Below, piece by piece: positions 1 to 13,200 of a stretch of DNA of 64,000 bases; position 1 is the first letter of the stretch; each line of letters opens with the position of its first letter. The DNA comes from Limnomonas spitsbergensis (Eukaryota; Chlorophyta; Chlorophyceae; Chlamydomonadales): NCBI GenBank assembly GCA_037349105.1, contig JAYJMM010000102.1, positions 3,286,001 to 3,350,000 of the forward strand, read 5' to 3'. The position numbers and the translations under genes are program-made. A model generated the notes under the pieces. It saw only the letters and a program-made list of their open reading frames with translations, searched no databases and was not told the DNA's origin.

Positions 1-81
1 ATCTGTGCAGTTATGTTCCTGAGCTACCCAGTCGCCCAAATGACCAGAAGCACCAGCCACTAGGCAGGAGGAGGCAGATTT

Positions 82-540
82 GGACCTCCCTAACCGCCCT
101 CCTTGTTTACGGTTTGAAGCTCCCAAACCGCCCTCCTTGCTTACGGTGTGAAGCTCCCAAACCGCCCTCCTTGTTTACGGTGTGAAGCTCCCTAACCGCC
201 CTCCTTGTTTACGGTGTGAAGCTCCCTAACCGCCCTCCTTGTTTACGGTTTGAAGCTCCCTAACCGCCCTCTTTGCTTACGGTTTGAAGCTCCCTAACCG
301 CCCTCCTTGTTTACGGTTTGGAGCTCCCTAACCGCCCTCCTTGTTTACGGTTTGGAGCTCCCTAACCGCCCTCCTTGTTTACGGTTTGAAGCTCCCTAAC
401 CGCCCTCCTTGTTTACGGTTTGAAGCTCCCTAACCGCCCTCCTTGTTTACGGTTTGGAGCTCCCTAACCGCCTTCCTTGCTTAGGGTTTGGACCTCCCTA
501 ACCGCCTTCCTTGCTTAGGCTTTGGACCTCCCAAGATTCC
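82..540. repeat. 34-bp minisatellite, about 13 copies
   Basis: Head-to-tail units of 34 bp, each containing ccgccctccttg and ttacggttt, run without interruption. The last two copies drift (ccttccttgctta). Nothing in it looks coding. It lies 3' of the last visible kinase exon, so it is probably inside that gene's next intron. Confidence 0.95.
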
Positions 541-650
541 AAACTAGTAAATGAAATTGGAGTCCCCTAAATACAAACGAAATTTAAGTTCTTGAGCTAT
601 ATAAACACCCGCCTAGTTCACTAAGGTTTCTAAGCTCCCTCAATGCCCAC

Positions 651-3600
651 CTGAGGCCTCCTTGGCATCGCGGTCCCGGCTGAACAGCAGCGGCATCATG
701 CAGGTGGACACCACCCGGCCAGACCTGCGGGAGAAGGAGGAGAGGGACAGTGTAGCAACGGAAGCTGTCGAAGCCTGCCAGACCTGCAGGACAAGGGGAC
801 AGGGACAGCATTGTAAAGGCAGCCCCTTCAGCCTGCAATAGTCCAGCGGCCATAATACGCTATATCCCACTGCTTATTGCCCGCCCAAGCAGAGTTAAAA
901 GGGACGAGGCGTCCCTCCTGCGCCTGACAGAGCGTGATTCCTGGCCACCCACTGCGTGAGAGGCTACACAGTCCATGTAACTCTCACACCTCTACGTGGG
1001 CATTTTCCCACCCTTGATTCTCACACCCCTACGAGGGCATTCCCCCCCTCCTAACTCTCACACCCCTACTAGGACGTCCCCCCCTCATAACTAACACACA
1101 CCCAGGAGAGCATGTCACCCTTCAACCCCTCCCTGTCAGCACTTTGCCCTAAGGCTGAGATGTTCAGTGGGCCTCTCATGGGACGGCATCAGGAACCAGC
1201 AGGCAGCATCGGTTCAGTAGCAGGCTGCAGGCGTCCATTCAAGCCTAGAGCGTGTGTGTGGGGGGGGGCTGATAGTGGGCTGTAGCGCTGTGCTCTTTCG
1301 GTACACGATTTCAGCCTGCCAGTGGCCTTGAGCTACAAGTTGCGCAGCTGATTCATAACTCGCAGCCAAAACCCTCGCAGGCAGCAGGCACGGACATGGT
1401 CAGCTAGCGCATCAAAACCAAAGACCTAGCCACCAGGCCTGGTTAACTGAGCCCTAATTGCCACGGCATGGCCCCCGTCCTGGGCTCCACCCCTTCCTCC
1501 CCACCCCACACTAAGCTTCTCCCCCCTCCTTTCCCCCTCCCTCCCCACCTACACTAAGCTGCTCCCCCCTACTTCCCCCTCACACCCCCCTCACACACTA
1601 AGCTGCTCCCCCTCCTTCCCTCTCCCTCCCCCCTCGCACACTAAGCTGCTCCCCCCTCCTTCCCCCTCCCTCCCCCCACACATACTAAGCTGCTCCCCCC
1701 TCCCGTCCCCCACACACACTAAGCTGCTCCCCCCTCCTTCCTCCCTTCCTCCCCCTTCACACTAAGCTGCTCCCCCCTCCTTCCCCCCTTACTCCCTCCC
1801 CCTTCACACTAAGCTGCTCCCCCCTCCTTCCTCCCTTCCTCCCCCTTCACACAAAGCTGCTCCCCCCTCCTTCCTCCCTTCCTCCCCCTTCACACTAAGC
1901 TGCTCCCCCTCCTTCCCCCATTCCTCCCCCCCCATACTAAGCTGCTCCCCCCTCCCTCCCCGCTTCCTCCCCCCCCCCCCCACAATAAGCTGCTACCCCC
2001 TCCTTCCCCCCATTCAGGAGTCCCACCTGATCTTGACCCCGTTGCGGCTGATGCAGTCGGAGGGCGCTAGCCTGTCAGTCTCGGGCAGCTCCAGCTCCGC
2101 CCCGAGGGACCACATCACGTCCTGCAAAGCCAGCCCACCCGCATCGCCCCACAAGCCTGCTCGGCCGAGCGCACGGCCGGATGGCCCTGCCGCTGAGGTG
2201 CTCGTCTGTCCAAATTTAGGGGGGGGAGAGGGGGGAGGGTTGGTGGGTTCAGAAGGTTTCCTTTGCAAAAGGGGGGGTGGGAGTGGGCGTGCTTGGCTTT
2301 TCAATATTGCATTTAAAGGGAGGACCCGGCATGGGAAGGCAGAGTTGGGGAGGAGGAAGGCTCACTTGGGATACGAGTGAAGCTCTCGCAGCCTCACAAG
2401 CCGTCCCCTGTTTGAACACGCCTTTACTGAACCCGGAAAGATATCCATCCTTGCCTGCACCTCCTACAAAACCGCTTTCTCCCCGCACAGCCTCCCTCCT
2501 TGCCCGCCATTCCCCCGCCACCCCCCTCACCCTTGCCACCGCTCGCTCGCCCGTACCTCACCCATCACCGCTCCTGCGCCCAACCGTCCCCCTCCCCCTC
2601 TCCCCCTCTCCCCCTCCCCTACCCCCCCTAGGCCTCACCTCTCCCTCTCCGGCAGCCGCTCCCTCATCCGCCCCAGCCTCTTCACGGCACAACATGACGC
2701 TGCCACGCGAACCAAGCGTTGTCACGATGAAGCGCGCAGCCGGCAGCCGCTCCGCAACCACGAGGAGGGCGTCAGAGAGCTCGCGCTCGCCGGTCCAGTC
2801 CTACACACGCAAGCACAGAACATCCAACGGTTGGTTCCGAAGGATCTGACACGGGTTGGGAGTCGGGACGGAAGGATCGCTAATAAGTAATAAAGTAATG
2901 AGTCGCTAAGGGGGCAGCGATCATAGGGCCCTTGCTGGCAGGGTGCATGCCTGCAAGTGCAAAGGGGAGTGGTCTGCCTTTCTACTCTTTGTTCGAGGGC
3001 ACTTCAGCCAGAACTCAGGTACATCACAGCCTACGGCCGGAGGGGGCCTGTTGCAGTAAGCCTTGCAGCTTGGACCATCGGCTGCAGGCGGGTCCAAGTC
3101 AGGTCCCCATCGGCCCAGTGATGGCCGTCCAGCGGCCTGCCAAAAGTGGTGCAGTGCGCAATGGAGAGAATTCTGGCTTGACAGGGCTCGGTGTGGGCTG
3201 CCTCGTTAGGGTCCCTCAGGGGAGCTTCTTGCCTATGGGGGGGCATAACCATTCCCAATTGAAGGAAGAGCGTAACCATTTCTGCCTTGTCTCTCCCCCT
3301 GCTACTCGCCCTCACCCCATGGGAGACCGGCAGTGTTGACTAGACTGAGATGGGGTCAAGGGTAAGGTTTAAGGTTTAAGGTTTCAGGTTTCAGGTTTCA
3401 GGTTTCAGGTTTCAGGTTTCAGGTTTCGAGACTTAGGATTAAATAATTGAGGAGGATATGCGTAGCCGATTCGAACCCTTCCGACCTGGCAGCCTCCTAG
3501 TAGGCAGCTGATGCCCTCACTGCTTGCTTAGTCACTGCTTAGTAATTTAATAGTCAATGTTCATTCATAGCTTAGTCACTGCTTAGTCACTGTTGAGTCA

Positions 3601-6600
3601 CTGCTTTGTCACTGCTTTGTCACTGCTTAGTCACTGCTTTGTCACTGCTTAGTCACTGCTTTGTCACTGCTTTGTCACTGTGATCACTCAGTGAGCCAGG
3701 CCTCTATCCATGAGTAACCGGCACATACAAATGTGCTACATGGGATACTTCACGAAGAGCCAATGGGTGGCTAGGCTCACGCCATAGCAAAAACACAACC
3801 CGAAAAAAGCAAGAGAGATGTACGAGCTTTAGGCTTCTCCCTGGCTCACGCCAGGCAGGCCATCCCACCGGGCAGGCCCCACCCTACCTGAGGGAAGTGT
3901 GTCGAGGTGACCACATAGTCTGCCAGGGCCAGCAGCTGCTCCAGGCCAGGGCGCAAACGCTCAGCCTCCACCAGCACCGGCACACCTGCTTTCCTGCGGA
4001 CAGCCCGAGGTGTTGCTGCAGGAGGTGAGGGGATGCTGAAGGTATAAAGGCAATGCTGCAGGAGGTGAGGAGATGCTGCTAAAGGTATCAAGGCCATGCT
4101 GCTGGTTCTTAGGTGGCGCTCCTGGGATGAAAGCGATTTTTCTGGGCACTAGGTGATGCTCCAGCTTTCAAGGTGGTGCCTCAGATTACATTGTGTTGCT
4201 ACAGCTATCAAGGTGACACTTTTGGTGGCGATGTTATGGTGCTGCTCCGGCTATGAAGGTGGTGCATCGGATTGTAAGGAGACACTGAAGTTTTTCAGGT
4301 TATGCCATGTTATGAGTTGACACTGCAGGTGACGAATCGCTTTCATTAAGGTGATGCTCCTGATTCCTAGGCTCCGATTCCAAGGCTCAGAGGTGATACT
4401 GCAGGTGCTGCTATTAAGGTGATGCTCCTGATTCTAATAATTGAATTTTGAGGGTTTGGGGCAAAGTACCAAGGCATGAGTGCCCAGCCCAGCACCAACC
4501 AGCCTGTGCCAACAGGCTTGCACAAGGGAAGCACAGCCCTTACCCCTTGAGGCATATTGAAACATTGACGATCGTGGACCTCACGATATGTGTGATACGT
4601 TTGTCAGTATGAGACATTTAAGATCTTTACGATTAGTTTGCATCGTACCTAGCTGCGGATGCCAGCAACAGGGCCGCCTCTGCCAGCCTCCCGTCAAAGT
4701 AAACCAGCGATGCAGAGGTGAGGAGCGAGGGGTCGGCGAGGCTGCTGGCCATCTCCTCGGGAGGGAAGGGGGCGCCTGGGGTGTGGATGCAGGTGCGTGT
4801 GCCTCCTGCATGCACATGGGGCAAAGGAGAGTGTGGAGAGTGTGGAGAGTGTGGAGAGTGTGGAGAAAACAGTGGGGGGTGACCACCTTTGGGGGGCCCT
4901 CAGGCAGCCAGCACTGGGTTAGTTGGCACCAAGCCTGGACCGGCCACCTAGGCCCGGTGGCGTCAGCATCAGGGTATCCTGCACCAGCCCCCCCCCCCTT
5001 GGCCGGGGGCCATGCCCTGATCTTTATTAACGCACCTGCTCTATCCACAATGATGTAGGTGAATGGTGAGGGGTGCCCAGCGGCCCGGAGCACATGCCGC
5101 GTATCAACTCCATCCGCCTGCAAATCCCTGGAGCCAGGGGGGGCGTGGGAATACATCAATTACGTTAAATTCAATTTCCGTGTTACCGTAGATTTGATTT
5201 ACATTCCCTCGGGTATGAAAACACAATTTCTTTTAATACTGCCCTCAGGGCAAATCATTGCCCAAAACTCTGAATTTCTGACTGAAAACTGGCGTCGGCA
5301 ATTGATGATTGGTATATTCATGGATCCCTCCAGTCCAAACAATGTTAATTATGAGGGAGGGCAAAGCGATTCTACGGTAGTTTCCTATTTTCTTAAATAA
5401 TAAATGTTATCCATAGTGTCGCTCAAGCGGGAGCCAGGGGGTGTGGGGGTATACATAAATTCAATTGATCTCATGTTTTATTTCCTACAAATATGTCAAA
5501 ATAATACCGGCTATCAAAAGTGTCGCTCAAGATGGACCCAGAGGGGGCATGGGAATATATCAACTTGGTACTATTATTGTTTCCTTTCCTACAAATGTAT
5601 AAAAATACCGGTTTTCAGTGTTGCTCAAGCTGGAGCCAGGGGGGGCGTGAGCATGGATCAATTCAATTGTGTTATTGTTTTACTTCCTAAAAAACATCCC
5701 TCTTGACCAGGGGGCGGAGCAGACTGCAGCACACGACTAGGGAGGCGGTCCTACTTACTTGATGATACCATCGCCCAGGCCATCTCCGCCGATCTGGGCG
5801 CACAGGTGCAGAAAAACTGTTACTTTGGTCGTTAAAAATGTTGAAATACCGTGATTGCCCAGTTCGTGTCTGACGATCCTTGAGCACAAGCACAGAAAAA
5901 GCAACATTTTAAAACTTTCATGTTCCGAACATATCGCAGCAAGGCCCTTGAGCTACTGTACCGCCAGACCCAATCAGGGGTTTTGCCTTTTACCTCAACT
6001 CAGGAGATAAATCAGGGGAGGCAGCTTATCAGGGGGAGAGGTATCTGTACCTGAGATCATGCCCCCCCCCACCACACACAAGACCACATTGCCGATTTTG
6101 CTGCCGACTGTGGCTAAGGGTGATCCATGCGAGGTGTCGACCTCTGCTGGCTGGGCGAAGCCACATTGCTGGACTGAGTGGGCGTAGCCACATTGTGACA
6201 ATCCTGACAATCCTGACCCTGCCCAGCCTGGTGTCATATCTGAACCTTTACCCTGACCCTGCCCATCCTAGTGCCCAGTCTGCACCCTAAACCCCAACTC
6301 CACGCATCCTAGTGCCCAGTCTGCACCCTAACCCCAACCCCACGCATCCTAGTGCTATGCCTGCCCATCCTAGTGCCCAGTCTGCACCCTAACCCCAACC
6401 CAACGCATCCTAGTGATATGCCTGCCCATCCTAGTGCCCAGTCTGCACCCTAAACCCCAACCCCACGCATCCTAGTGCTATGCCTGCCCATCCTAGTGCC
6501 CAGTCTGCACCCTAAACCCCAACCCCACGCATCCTAGTGATATGCCTGCCCATCCTAGTGCCCAGTCTTAACACTAAACCTGTGCAACCTAGTGCCCTGT

Positions 6601-7586
6601 TTAAACAGGTAACCCTAAAAGGTATGCACATTCTGGCGCCTCGTCAAGAACGGACTTAACCCTTGACCCGCAACCCAAAACCCTGCGCAAATGTTGACCA
6701 TTGGGCAGCCATGGACAGCGAAACTGAAACTGGACGGAAAAGGAGGGTGGTTTATGTACTTTTACCCCCCTACCCTGTTCATTTAGCAAGATTCTGGGCC
6801 TCATACCTCATACCGCTCATGCATCAAGCGCCACCTCCCGGAATCAAGGCTGGCACAGCACATGGCCTAGTGTCCTACCCCCCCCATTCTCCCGCCAGCG
6901 CTTCATCACCTCGGCTACCAGGCCACCATCGGCAGGCCCCGCAACCCTGGACCGGCCTACAGCCAGGAGCACAAGCAGCAGGGCGGGCCTCATCGGAGGC
7001 CTCTGGCCGGAGGCCGAAGTGTAGCTGACACGTAACTGAATCACGCAACAGGAAACACTGACCCCCGTGAACAAACCTTTGATACCAGGGTCGTAGAAAG
7101 GCCCAGTCGGGCGGCGGCAGTCAAGGCATTGGCACAGTTGCCTCCCCCTTGTACCTGCAGGGTTCATACCAGGGGTGGGAAGCGCCTGGGTCACACATCA
7201 ATGCCCAGGGCTCACTTTGCACATGAATACATTATGCCCCAAAGCTTCTGGCGGCCACTTAGCATGAACTCGAGAGACTGGGCCGATTGGGACTCAACCT
7301 TGACCTATGGCCGGATGCCCAGGCAGCAGGCCCTCCTGATAACTGGCCGAGCTACCTGAATTGCAGCTTAAGCACCCTTGAACACGCACTTCCCTAAGTG
7401 TACACACCTTAAACATATACACACCGTATAAGTTAACAACTCTGCGTCACCCACCTCCAGCGTGTCCGTCCTCAGTTTGTCATCAGGCTTGGGAAATGCA
7501 GCCACGGATGCGAGGTAGTCCACCCCGCAGCTGCCCATGCCAACCACTTTGATGGTGCTGGGAAGAGCACTCTCGCTCCCCTGCAT
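651..7586 (-). CDS. PfkB/ribokinase-family carbohydrate kinase, 3' end beyond window
   Basis: Nine exons on the minus strand: 7455-7586, 7077-7154, 5759-5793, 5036-5127, 4649-4805, 3888-3993, 2639-2800, 2027-2205 and 651-724. Every junction is GT-AG and all phases agree, giving 338 residues so far. The start is the ATG at 7586, giving MQGSES. Family motifs appear in order: VVGMGSCGVDYLA and FPKPDDK (about 14-36), the sugar-binding VQGGGN (45-50), IGGDGLGDG, the DGVDT block, SPFTYIIVDR, TRTCIHTPG, and IVTTLGSRGS (about 225-234). The family phosphorylates sugars or related alcohols using ATP. The GAGD catalytic-base motif that closes such proteins is not seen and should lie left of base 651. 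No transit peptide is visible, so the enzyme is probably cytosolic. The closest match in architecture is the plant pfkB kinase group whose N-terminus carries the same FPKPDDK and QGGGN blocks; the substrate cannot be told. Confidence 0.9.
719..803 (-). repeat. Duplicated 3' splice site at last visible kinase exon
   Basis: The acceptor used for the 651-724 exon (pyrimidine tract, CAG, then GTCTGGC) recurs 59 bp upstream at about 780-800 with the same pyrimidine tract, CAG and GTCTGGC. Using the upstream copy would shift the frame, because 59 is not a multiple of 3. It is either a decoy or an alternative acceptor. Confidence 0.75.
1485..2012. repeat. C-rich minisatellite in kinase intron
   Basis: About ten degenerate units of roughly 45-60 bp, each with a ctaagctgctcccc core and C/T-rich filler, occupy the intron between the exons at 2027-2205 and 651-724. 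The array ends within 15 bp of the donor at 2026, so it fills the 5' part of that intron. Confidence 0.9.
3362..3428. repeat. ggtttca heptamer array
   Basis: About nine copies of ggttta/ggtttca in a row, one base away from plant-type telomere sequence. It is internal to an intron, so a telomere is excluded. It may be a decayed interstitial telomere-like repeat or a simple slippage array. Confidence 0.85.
3535..3690. repeat. Minisatellite of gtcactgcttt units
   Basis: Around a dozen 11-12 bp units alternating gtcactgctta and gtcactgcttt. It lies in the kinase intron and has no coding character. Confidence 0.9.
5125..5705. repeat. About 105-bp tandem repeat spanning a splice acceptor
   Basis: Units begin ggagccagggggg and continue through aattcaatt and cctacaaat; copies start near 5128, 5430, 5530 and 5640. 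The first copy contains the 3' splice site of the kinase exon at 5036-5127, and the others lie in the intron upstream of it on the minus strand. The intron appears to have grown by duplicating its own acceptor-proximal end. Confidence 0.8.
6250..6590. repeat. About 63-bp tandem repeat
   Basis: Five or so units containing cctagtgcccagtctg and accccaaccccacgcat follow one another. They lie in the kinase intron between 5794 and 7076. Confidence 0.9.
6800..7020 (-). repeat. Dispersed repeat family, kinase intron copy
   Basis: On the minus strand this holds the family's agccctgctgcttgtg-like and aggccggtccagg blocks. Other copies in the window are near 3040, 38040, 40960, 42020, 43170, 44845 and 51440. 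It lies just downstream of kinase exon 7077-7154. Confidence 0.6.
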
Positions 7587-8947
7587 ATGCAAGGGTAGGG
7601 GCGGCGGGAGAAGATGACACCGAGCGGCAGCGGTGCTGGCTTCAGAGGGGTAGGGCCCAGGCATGAAGTGGGTGGTATGGAGCTTACAGAGCAGCTAACG
7701 TGGTCCCACTCAATGCACATTGTTTTGTTCTGTCTTAACTCGACCAACAGCAACCATGGAGGCCTCCATTATGTTCCCCCTTGTCATTGGTTATCAAAGG
7801 CCCCTTCCTGCCAAGCCATGCTGCATGGATCTCTGGATGCAGATCAGTCATTCTTTGACCTTGATCTTTCTTGGGGCTACAAGATAGGGAGGACTAGTGC
7901 CACTAAACTTTGTTTGCGGAATAACGGGGTAAGGTGCTCGCATGTGTACACACCCCAAAGCCGCTTGTTTGAGTTCATGAGGTGCATTGGAGTGCTTTGC
8001 TGTGCATGGACCTTTGCTTCGGCCTGGAAGTATGATGGCTGAAATTCTGCTGTGAAGTCAGAGACAAAACATGCAACTATTGGGGTTAAAACATGTCATG
8101 CGTTGGCAAAGAATTGCGTCATCCTGAGATTCTCTCCAGGACTCCTGAGATTCTCTTCTGGAATCCAGCTCATGCACAGCGAAATGCTTAGGGAAATCGT
8201 CGATACTTTCGAAACATAATAAACCCTCTCTACCTTTCATCCGGGACCCATGGACGAGGATGCCCGAAATCAGGCCAAATCAGCGGCTGGATGGTTTTCA
8301 AATCGCCGGCACCCGATCGAAATCGTTCACGACTTCAAACTCATCAGCAATTTGCAAGTGCCATTCTCTTACCCTGAATAGAGATGCTGTCCTCACGCGG
8401 ACCCTGGATCTTTGCAGGACATAATGCTGACTAGGACGCCCAGATGCGGAGCCCAGCAACGCGACCCGCATTCGTGTCCAAATCTGAAACTCAACGTGCC
8501 AAGATCCACCACCCCGACCTAGTGTGTTAGAAAGTAAGGGAGAAAGTGATCGTCGCAGCCAGAGGCCGCTGCGTGGCTTGAGGAATACGGCTCTGGTGGT
8601 ACCGTACACCCAGAGAACAGCAGCAAAAAGGGGAACCCCCTTGGGGAAAACTGACTTAACAGACCTGGATGGACCAACCCCCTGGGGCCAACAATCATAA
8701 AACACGAGCAAGTGAACACCTGAATCACGAAAGTTGAACTAGACGATGCCAGTTTTGCCAAGGCAATTACGGTATATGCATAACGAGACAGCAAGTTTTT
8801 GCAATTTTGCATGCAACCATAATCTCCAACACCTGTCCAGGTCAGTGCTAGCCTGCAGCAAACTGAAACCTATTCACTAGGCAAAAATATGCGCTTGGCT
8901 GCTTGCAAACCAGCAAACGAAGTAGAACACGCTTGCTAGGTAAGCCG
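7587..8947. other. Kinase 5' flank, no gene recognised
   Basis: This lies between the kinase start and the retroelement. Only short frames with no family resemblance occur. The kinase promoter should be in its first few hundred bases, but no clear TATA element was found. The AT-rich segment 8690-8930 directly abuts the retroelement. Confidence 0.6.
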
Positions 8948-9579
8948 GCTGTCACGGTATATTACGGTACACGTGCCAAAACCGTTTAGGCCGCAGTTTG
9001 CGACCGCGGAGGCTTCGCAGCTTCCCTGCGGATCCTCCTTATTTGAATAGGAACCTAGAAACCCGCTTACGCCAGGGGTTTAGCTGTCCCGTACTCTGAA
9101 TTGGGCCTGCCGGGTCCCTGTATCCCGGCAATTGCCTAAACTAGTTACTTCGTCCCTTTCAAAAGGACAGACCTCTTATGTAACAAGCTCCGGCCGTCAT
9201 CCAATGCACGAGGCCTGAGGTGTTCATAACGTCAGTACCTATATCAAGTCAAGACTAGCTCAACCTCCGCTGAGATAGCAGAAGAACAAGACCTCAGTTG
9301 AGGAACGAGATCCCTGCAGAACAGTAGTTCGCAGTCTACGATCCCGTACCCCTCACCGCGTGTGACGCGGTAAGTGCACCTGATATTGCCCAGCTGGATC
9401 GCGACCATACAGCCAGAAAGCCGGTGCCTCCCAAAGATATTGCCTGACATTCAAATACAAGTTTAGAAGCTTAACTCGTTGAGCACCCGCAGCCAGTGAG
9501 TAGTCACGAAGTCTGCCCGTAGGCGCCCATCACTGTCGTGAGGGAGAAGTCCGCCACGGACCTGATGCGCACATCTCGT
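8948..9579 (+). repeat. A1 repeat of split-repeat element
   Basis: A 632-bp copy matching A2 (18202-18833) except for a handful of substitutions. It starts gctgtcacggta and ends gcgcacatctcgt. It contains a small hairpin with a strong donor-like GTAAGT at 9370 that is also present in the relative at 60507. Confidence 0.95.
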
Positions 9580-9601
9580 GTCCTTTTGAAAGGGACGAAG
9601 T
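9147..9601. repeat. Inverted repeat flanking the A1/internal border
   Basis: The 23 bases at 9147-9169, inside A1, are the exact reverse complement of 9579-9601, which begin at the last base of A1 and run into the interior. The loop is about 410 bases. A2 has only the first arm (18401-18423). The relative at 60 kb has the same design with different sequence. Confidence 0.95.
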
Positions 9602-10261
9602 GAATCTAGCCTGATCAGCCTGATTCGCCAGTTCCTGCTGAAGGTGTTTGTGCTTCAAAATTTTGAATTCTGCTTGTCAGCAATTGACCTTGGAAAGGTG
9701 CTTGAACTGCAATTTGGCTGAGGTAATCTCCAGAGAGAGATTGCCAAGTAAAACCCTGTGAGTCACTGCGTGTGGCAGCTCAGTGCCAGGCCCAGAGAGG
9801 CTTGAAGATTTGGCTGTGGACTTATACACCCAGCAAATACTGCCTGTGTGATTGAAGATTGAGATCAGGTGGATCCAATCTGTCATCATGGACAGAAGTG
9901 AACTTGTGGATTGAAGATCCAAGTGTGAAATTTTTTGGTGGGCCAGAGCATCCCCGCAGGACCACGAAGCTGAGCGGACACCACGCAAGAGGCTACATCC
10001 ACGCAGGGCGTGTGACATCTAGAGCTGCCCAGCCAGAAAGGCGACGGAGGATTCCGCCAGATTCTGATTGATTAGCAAGAAAAAGCAGGAAGGCAGAGCC
10101 CTGTCCTGTTTTTTTTGCTGTACCTGTCGGCTTGACCTGACTGACAAGCCCTCACCAGGCTGCAGTAGGTGCAAGAGGCAGAAGCCTGAGCGTTAGCAGA
10201 TCCTGTTCTGGTGTTGCCAGCACATTGCAGGATCGTGTGGATCGTATAATTGCCTGTAGGA

Positions 10262-13200
10262 ATGGCAGAGTGTAACCTGCATCCTGATAGGCACCAGCAC
10301 CCCGACGCCCAGCGCCGCAGCGGGCGAGTGTGGGGGCTGGAGCCAGGTGCAGACCTGATAGAGGTGGCTGATTCACTGATTGCAGAGGAAACCCTGCGGA
10401 TGGCGGAGAAACTGGCAGGGCCAGTGGATCCGGCTGCAGGGGCCTGCAAGGTGTCAGGACCTGACCACTTCCTGCCCAGAGCGGCAGGAATGCTGGCCGA
10501 TGGCGCTGTGTGTGTGACGAGGACAGGCGTTGGGCGAGAAGGCCCACTGCCTGCTGATTCCAGGAGCAACCTGGAATCTGAGCAGGTTCCGACGCAGGCG
10601 GGAACCCCGGATCTGATCTTGGATCAGGTGGCTGAGGTGTCCCAGAGCAGCGGCATACGGCGTGACAGCAATCCAGATACCGCGCCGCAACAGATTCCGT
10701 CCAGGGTGACGAGGGTTGCGCAGCGGGTACTGGGGGTGCTCTGTCAGCCGGAACACAAGGCAGAGATCGCCGCAGCCCCAGAGGGGCTAGCAGGCCGATT
10801 TCAGCCAGGTGGAGAGGAAATGGAGAGCAGGCGAGTGCCTGCAGTGGTCAAGCGCGAGGGGGCAGTTGCCCAGCCAGCGGTGACCAGGCAGGTCTTGCAG
10901 GCCAGTGCAGAGCCACTGGCAGCACTTAAAAAATCAGCGGTGCCGGTGGGAAAGCCTTGGGCTGACCTGATATCCGAGGAGGAACTTTCAGACCCAGTTC
11001 GGGAGGAAAGGGGGCAGCGACCCAAGACAGGACTGGACTCAGAGCAGCAGATAGCGCTTGAGGGAGAAGCGATGCGTATTTCCCGCGGGCAAGCAGGGAT
11101 CGAGGATCCCGCAGCTTTGGGGTGCAAGGTGCCCAGTGCAGATCAAGCTTGGCCCAAGAGCGTTGGGCAGCCTGATGGCACTGTGGGCGCTGAAGTGTCG
11201 CACAAAGGGATCGGCCGAGGTGGGCCAGTGCCCCAATCAACCCTGGATATTCCAAGGCAAGGCCTGGAATATGCGCAGTGGTTGAGACAGGGAGGAAGAA
11301 CCCCTGAGCTGACTTTGGACTCGGCCGCTGAGGTGTCGCAGACCAGTGGCTCAGATCGGGACAGTGGTCCAGAAGGCGCACCGCAGCAGGACCTGCCCAG
11401 TGGGGCAGGGGCTGCGCGACGAGTCATGAACAAGCCCGATCACGGTGATCAAGGGGCAGGCGCCTCTGCAGCCCCAGAGAGGGCAGCAGAGTGCGAGGGA
11501 GCCAGAGACCTAGGCAGTGGGCCAGAATACGCGACGCAGAAGAGGCTGCTGAGAGTGGCAAGTGCTGCACAGTGCGTTAAAAAAGAGAACGGTACGATGC
11601 CCCGTGGTGGAGGTCAGGTGATCAGGAAACCTGCAGATCTGCAGGCGGTGGGTAGAGCAAAAGACGCCACTGCGAAATGGCCCCCAATAAAAAGGAAGGA
11701 GGATCTGGCTCAGCCAATAGGGTGGAACATGCTAGGGCAGTGGATCGCTGGAGTGTGGAAAGTTGCGTGTGACGCAGTAATCACCTTAACAGAAGAATTC
11801 CCTGCGTTGCAAGGAGAGCAGGATCTGTACTGGACAGAAGTCCAGGGGGATGACCAAAATGATCCGGAGCAGGTGAGGTTAAGGAGCCTGGCTGTGCGTC
11901 AGCAGTGCACACCCTTGGAGGCAGTGACCCGGCGTGTGAAGCAGCCAGGAGGTCAGGTAACCCCCAGCGGCTGGTCCATGTTTGATATCCTCAGCAGTGA
12001 CGGTGAGCCAAGCCCCAGGGACCTACAGCAGGCCTGGGGGAGGGCCTTTTCACCCAGGCGGGATAGCCCGGTAGCTAGCGAGCAGCTGCGCCTGATCAGC
12101 AGTGATCTGACAGGAAGGGCTGAGCACAGGCCTGGCCCGCGCAGGGCAAGCGAGGCTGATGATTATGCGAGATTTGGGGTCGTCCCAGAGCAGGATAAAC
12201 AGGATCAGGAGGATCAAACTGTGGTGGCCGGTGGCTGCGAGCCAGGCCAACTGCAGGTGCAGGCGCCGCGGTTGTGCTTGCAGAGGGAGGCAGCCCCTGT
12301 GACACCTGTGGTGGCCGGTGGCTGCGAGCCGGGCCAACTGCAGGTGCAGGCGACGCGGCTGTGCTTGCAGAGGGAGGCAGCCACTGTGACACCTGTGGTG
12401 GCCGGTGGCTGTGAGCCGGGCCAACTGCAGGTGCAAGCGACGCGGCATTGCTTGCACAGGGAGGCAGCCCCTGTGACACCTGTGGTGGCTGGTGGCTGCG
12501 AGCCAGGCCAACTGCAGGTGCAGGCGCCACGGCTGTGCTTGCAGAGGGAGGCAGGTACTGTAACACCTGTGGTGGCCGGTGGCTGCGAGCCAGGCCAACT
12601 GCAGGTGCAGGCGACGCGGCATTGCTTGCAGAGGGAGGCAGGTCCTGTGACACCTGTGGTGGCTGGTGGCTGCGAGCCAGGCCAACTGCAGGTGCAGGCG
12701 CCGCAGCTGTGCTTGCAGAGGGAGGCAGCTCCTGTGACACCTGTGGTGGCCGGTGGCTGCGAGCCGGGCCACATGCATTTGTGGGAGCAGAAGCTGAACC
12801 AGCAGGTGGCCAAGGAACCAGCAGAATCAAGGGAGATTGAGGCCCACGTGCACAGGCAGGCGCCGGTGTCGGTGCAGATGCACCAGCCAGAAGAGGATGG
12901 GCCTTTCACACCCTTGGTGGCAGCAGCTCCAGGAGGGGGCCAGGTGGCAACACCGGAACCAGGGGCGGCCCAGCAGGCCATCATATGGCTGGGGGCGCCC
13001 AAGGGTGTGGCAGGTGTGCCTACAGCTGCCGACGGCCCTAGCCAGTCCCAGGTCGAGGCCTCAGGACTGAAGGGGGGCCATGCAGGCAACCTGCCAGAGG
13101 GGTTGGCCGTGCAAGGTCCAACTGAAGGGGCAAGGCAGGCGATCCCGGGCACAAGGGAAACAAGCCCAACCAGCCAGGGCAGTGCCCATGGGGAACCCAG

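Larger units (their letters stand above)
2801..3887. other. Kinase intron with dispersed repeat and short arrays
   Basis: No exon was recognised here. It holds a copy of the dispersed repeat family (about 3040-3160, with the ggtccccatcggcccag block), a ggtttca 7-mer array (3362-3428) and a cactgctttgt-type array (3535-3690). A short stretch near 3440-3510 resembles a tRNA T-arm on the minus strand but does not fold as a tRNA. Confidence 0.7.

Noticed and set aside
3362..3428. Telomere repeat
   Set aside because: The unit is ggtttca rather than a known algal telomere sequence, and it lies inside an intron.
3440..3510. tRNA-like T-arm (ggttcgaatc, minus strand) in a kinase intron
   Set aside because: The flanks do not form an acceptor stem or a proper anticodon arm. 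At most it is a decayed tRNA or SINE relic.
81..6600. CRISPR-like regular arrays at 82-540 and 6250-6590
   Set aside because: The units are contiguous minisatellites without unique spacers, in a eukaryotic genome.
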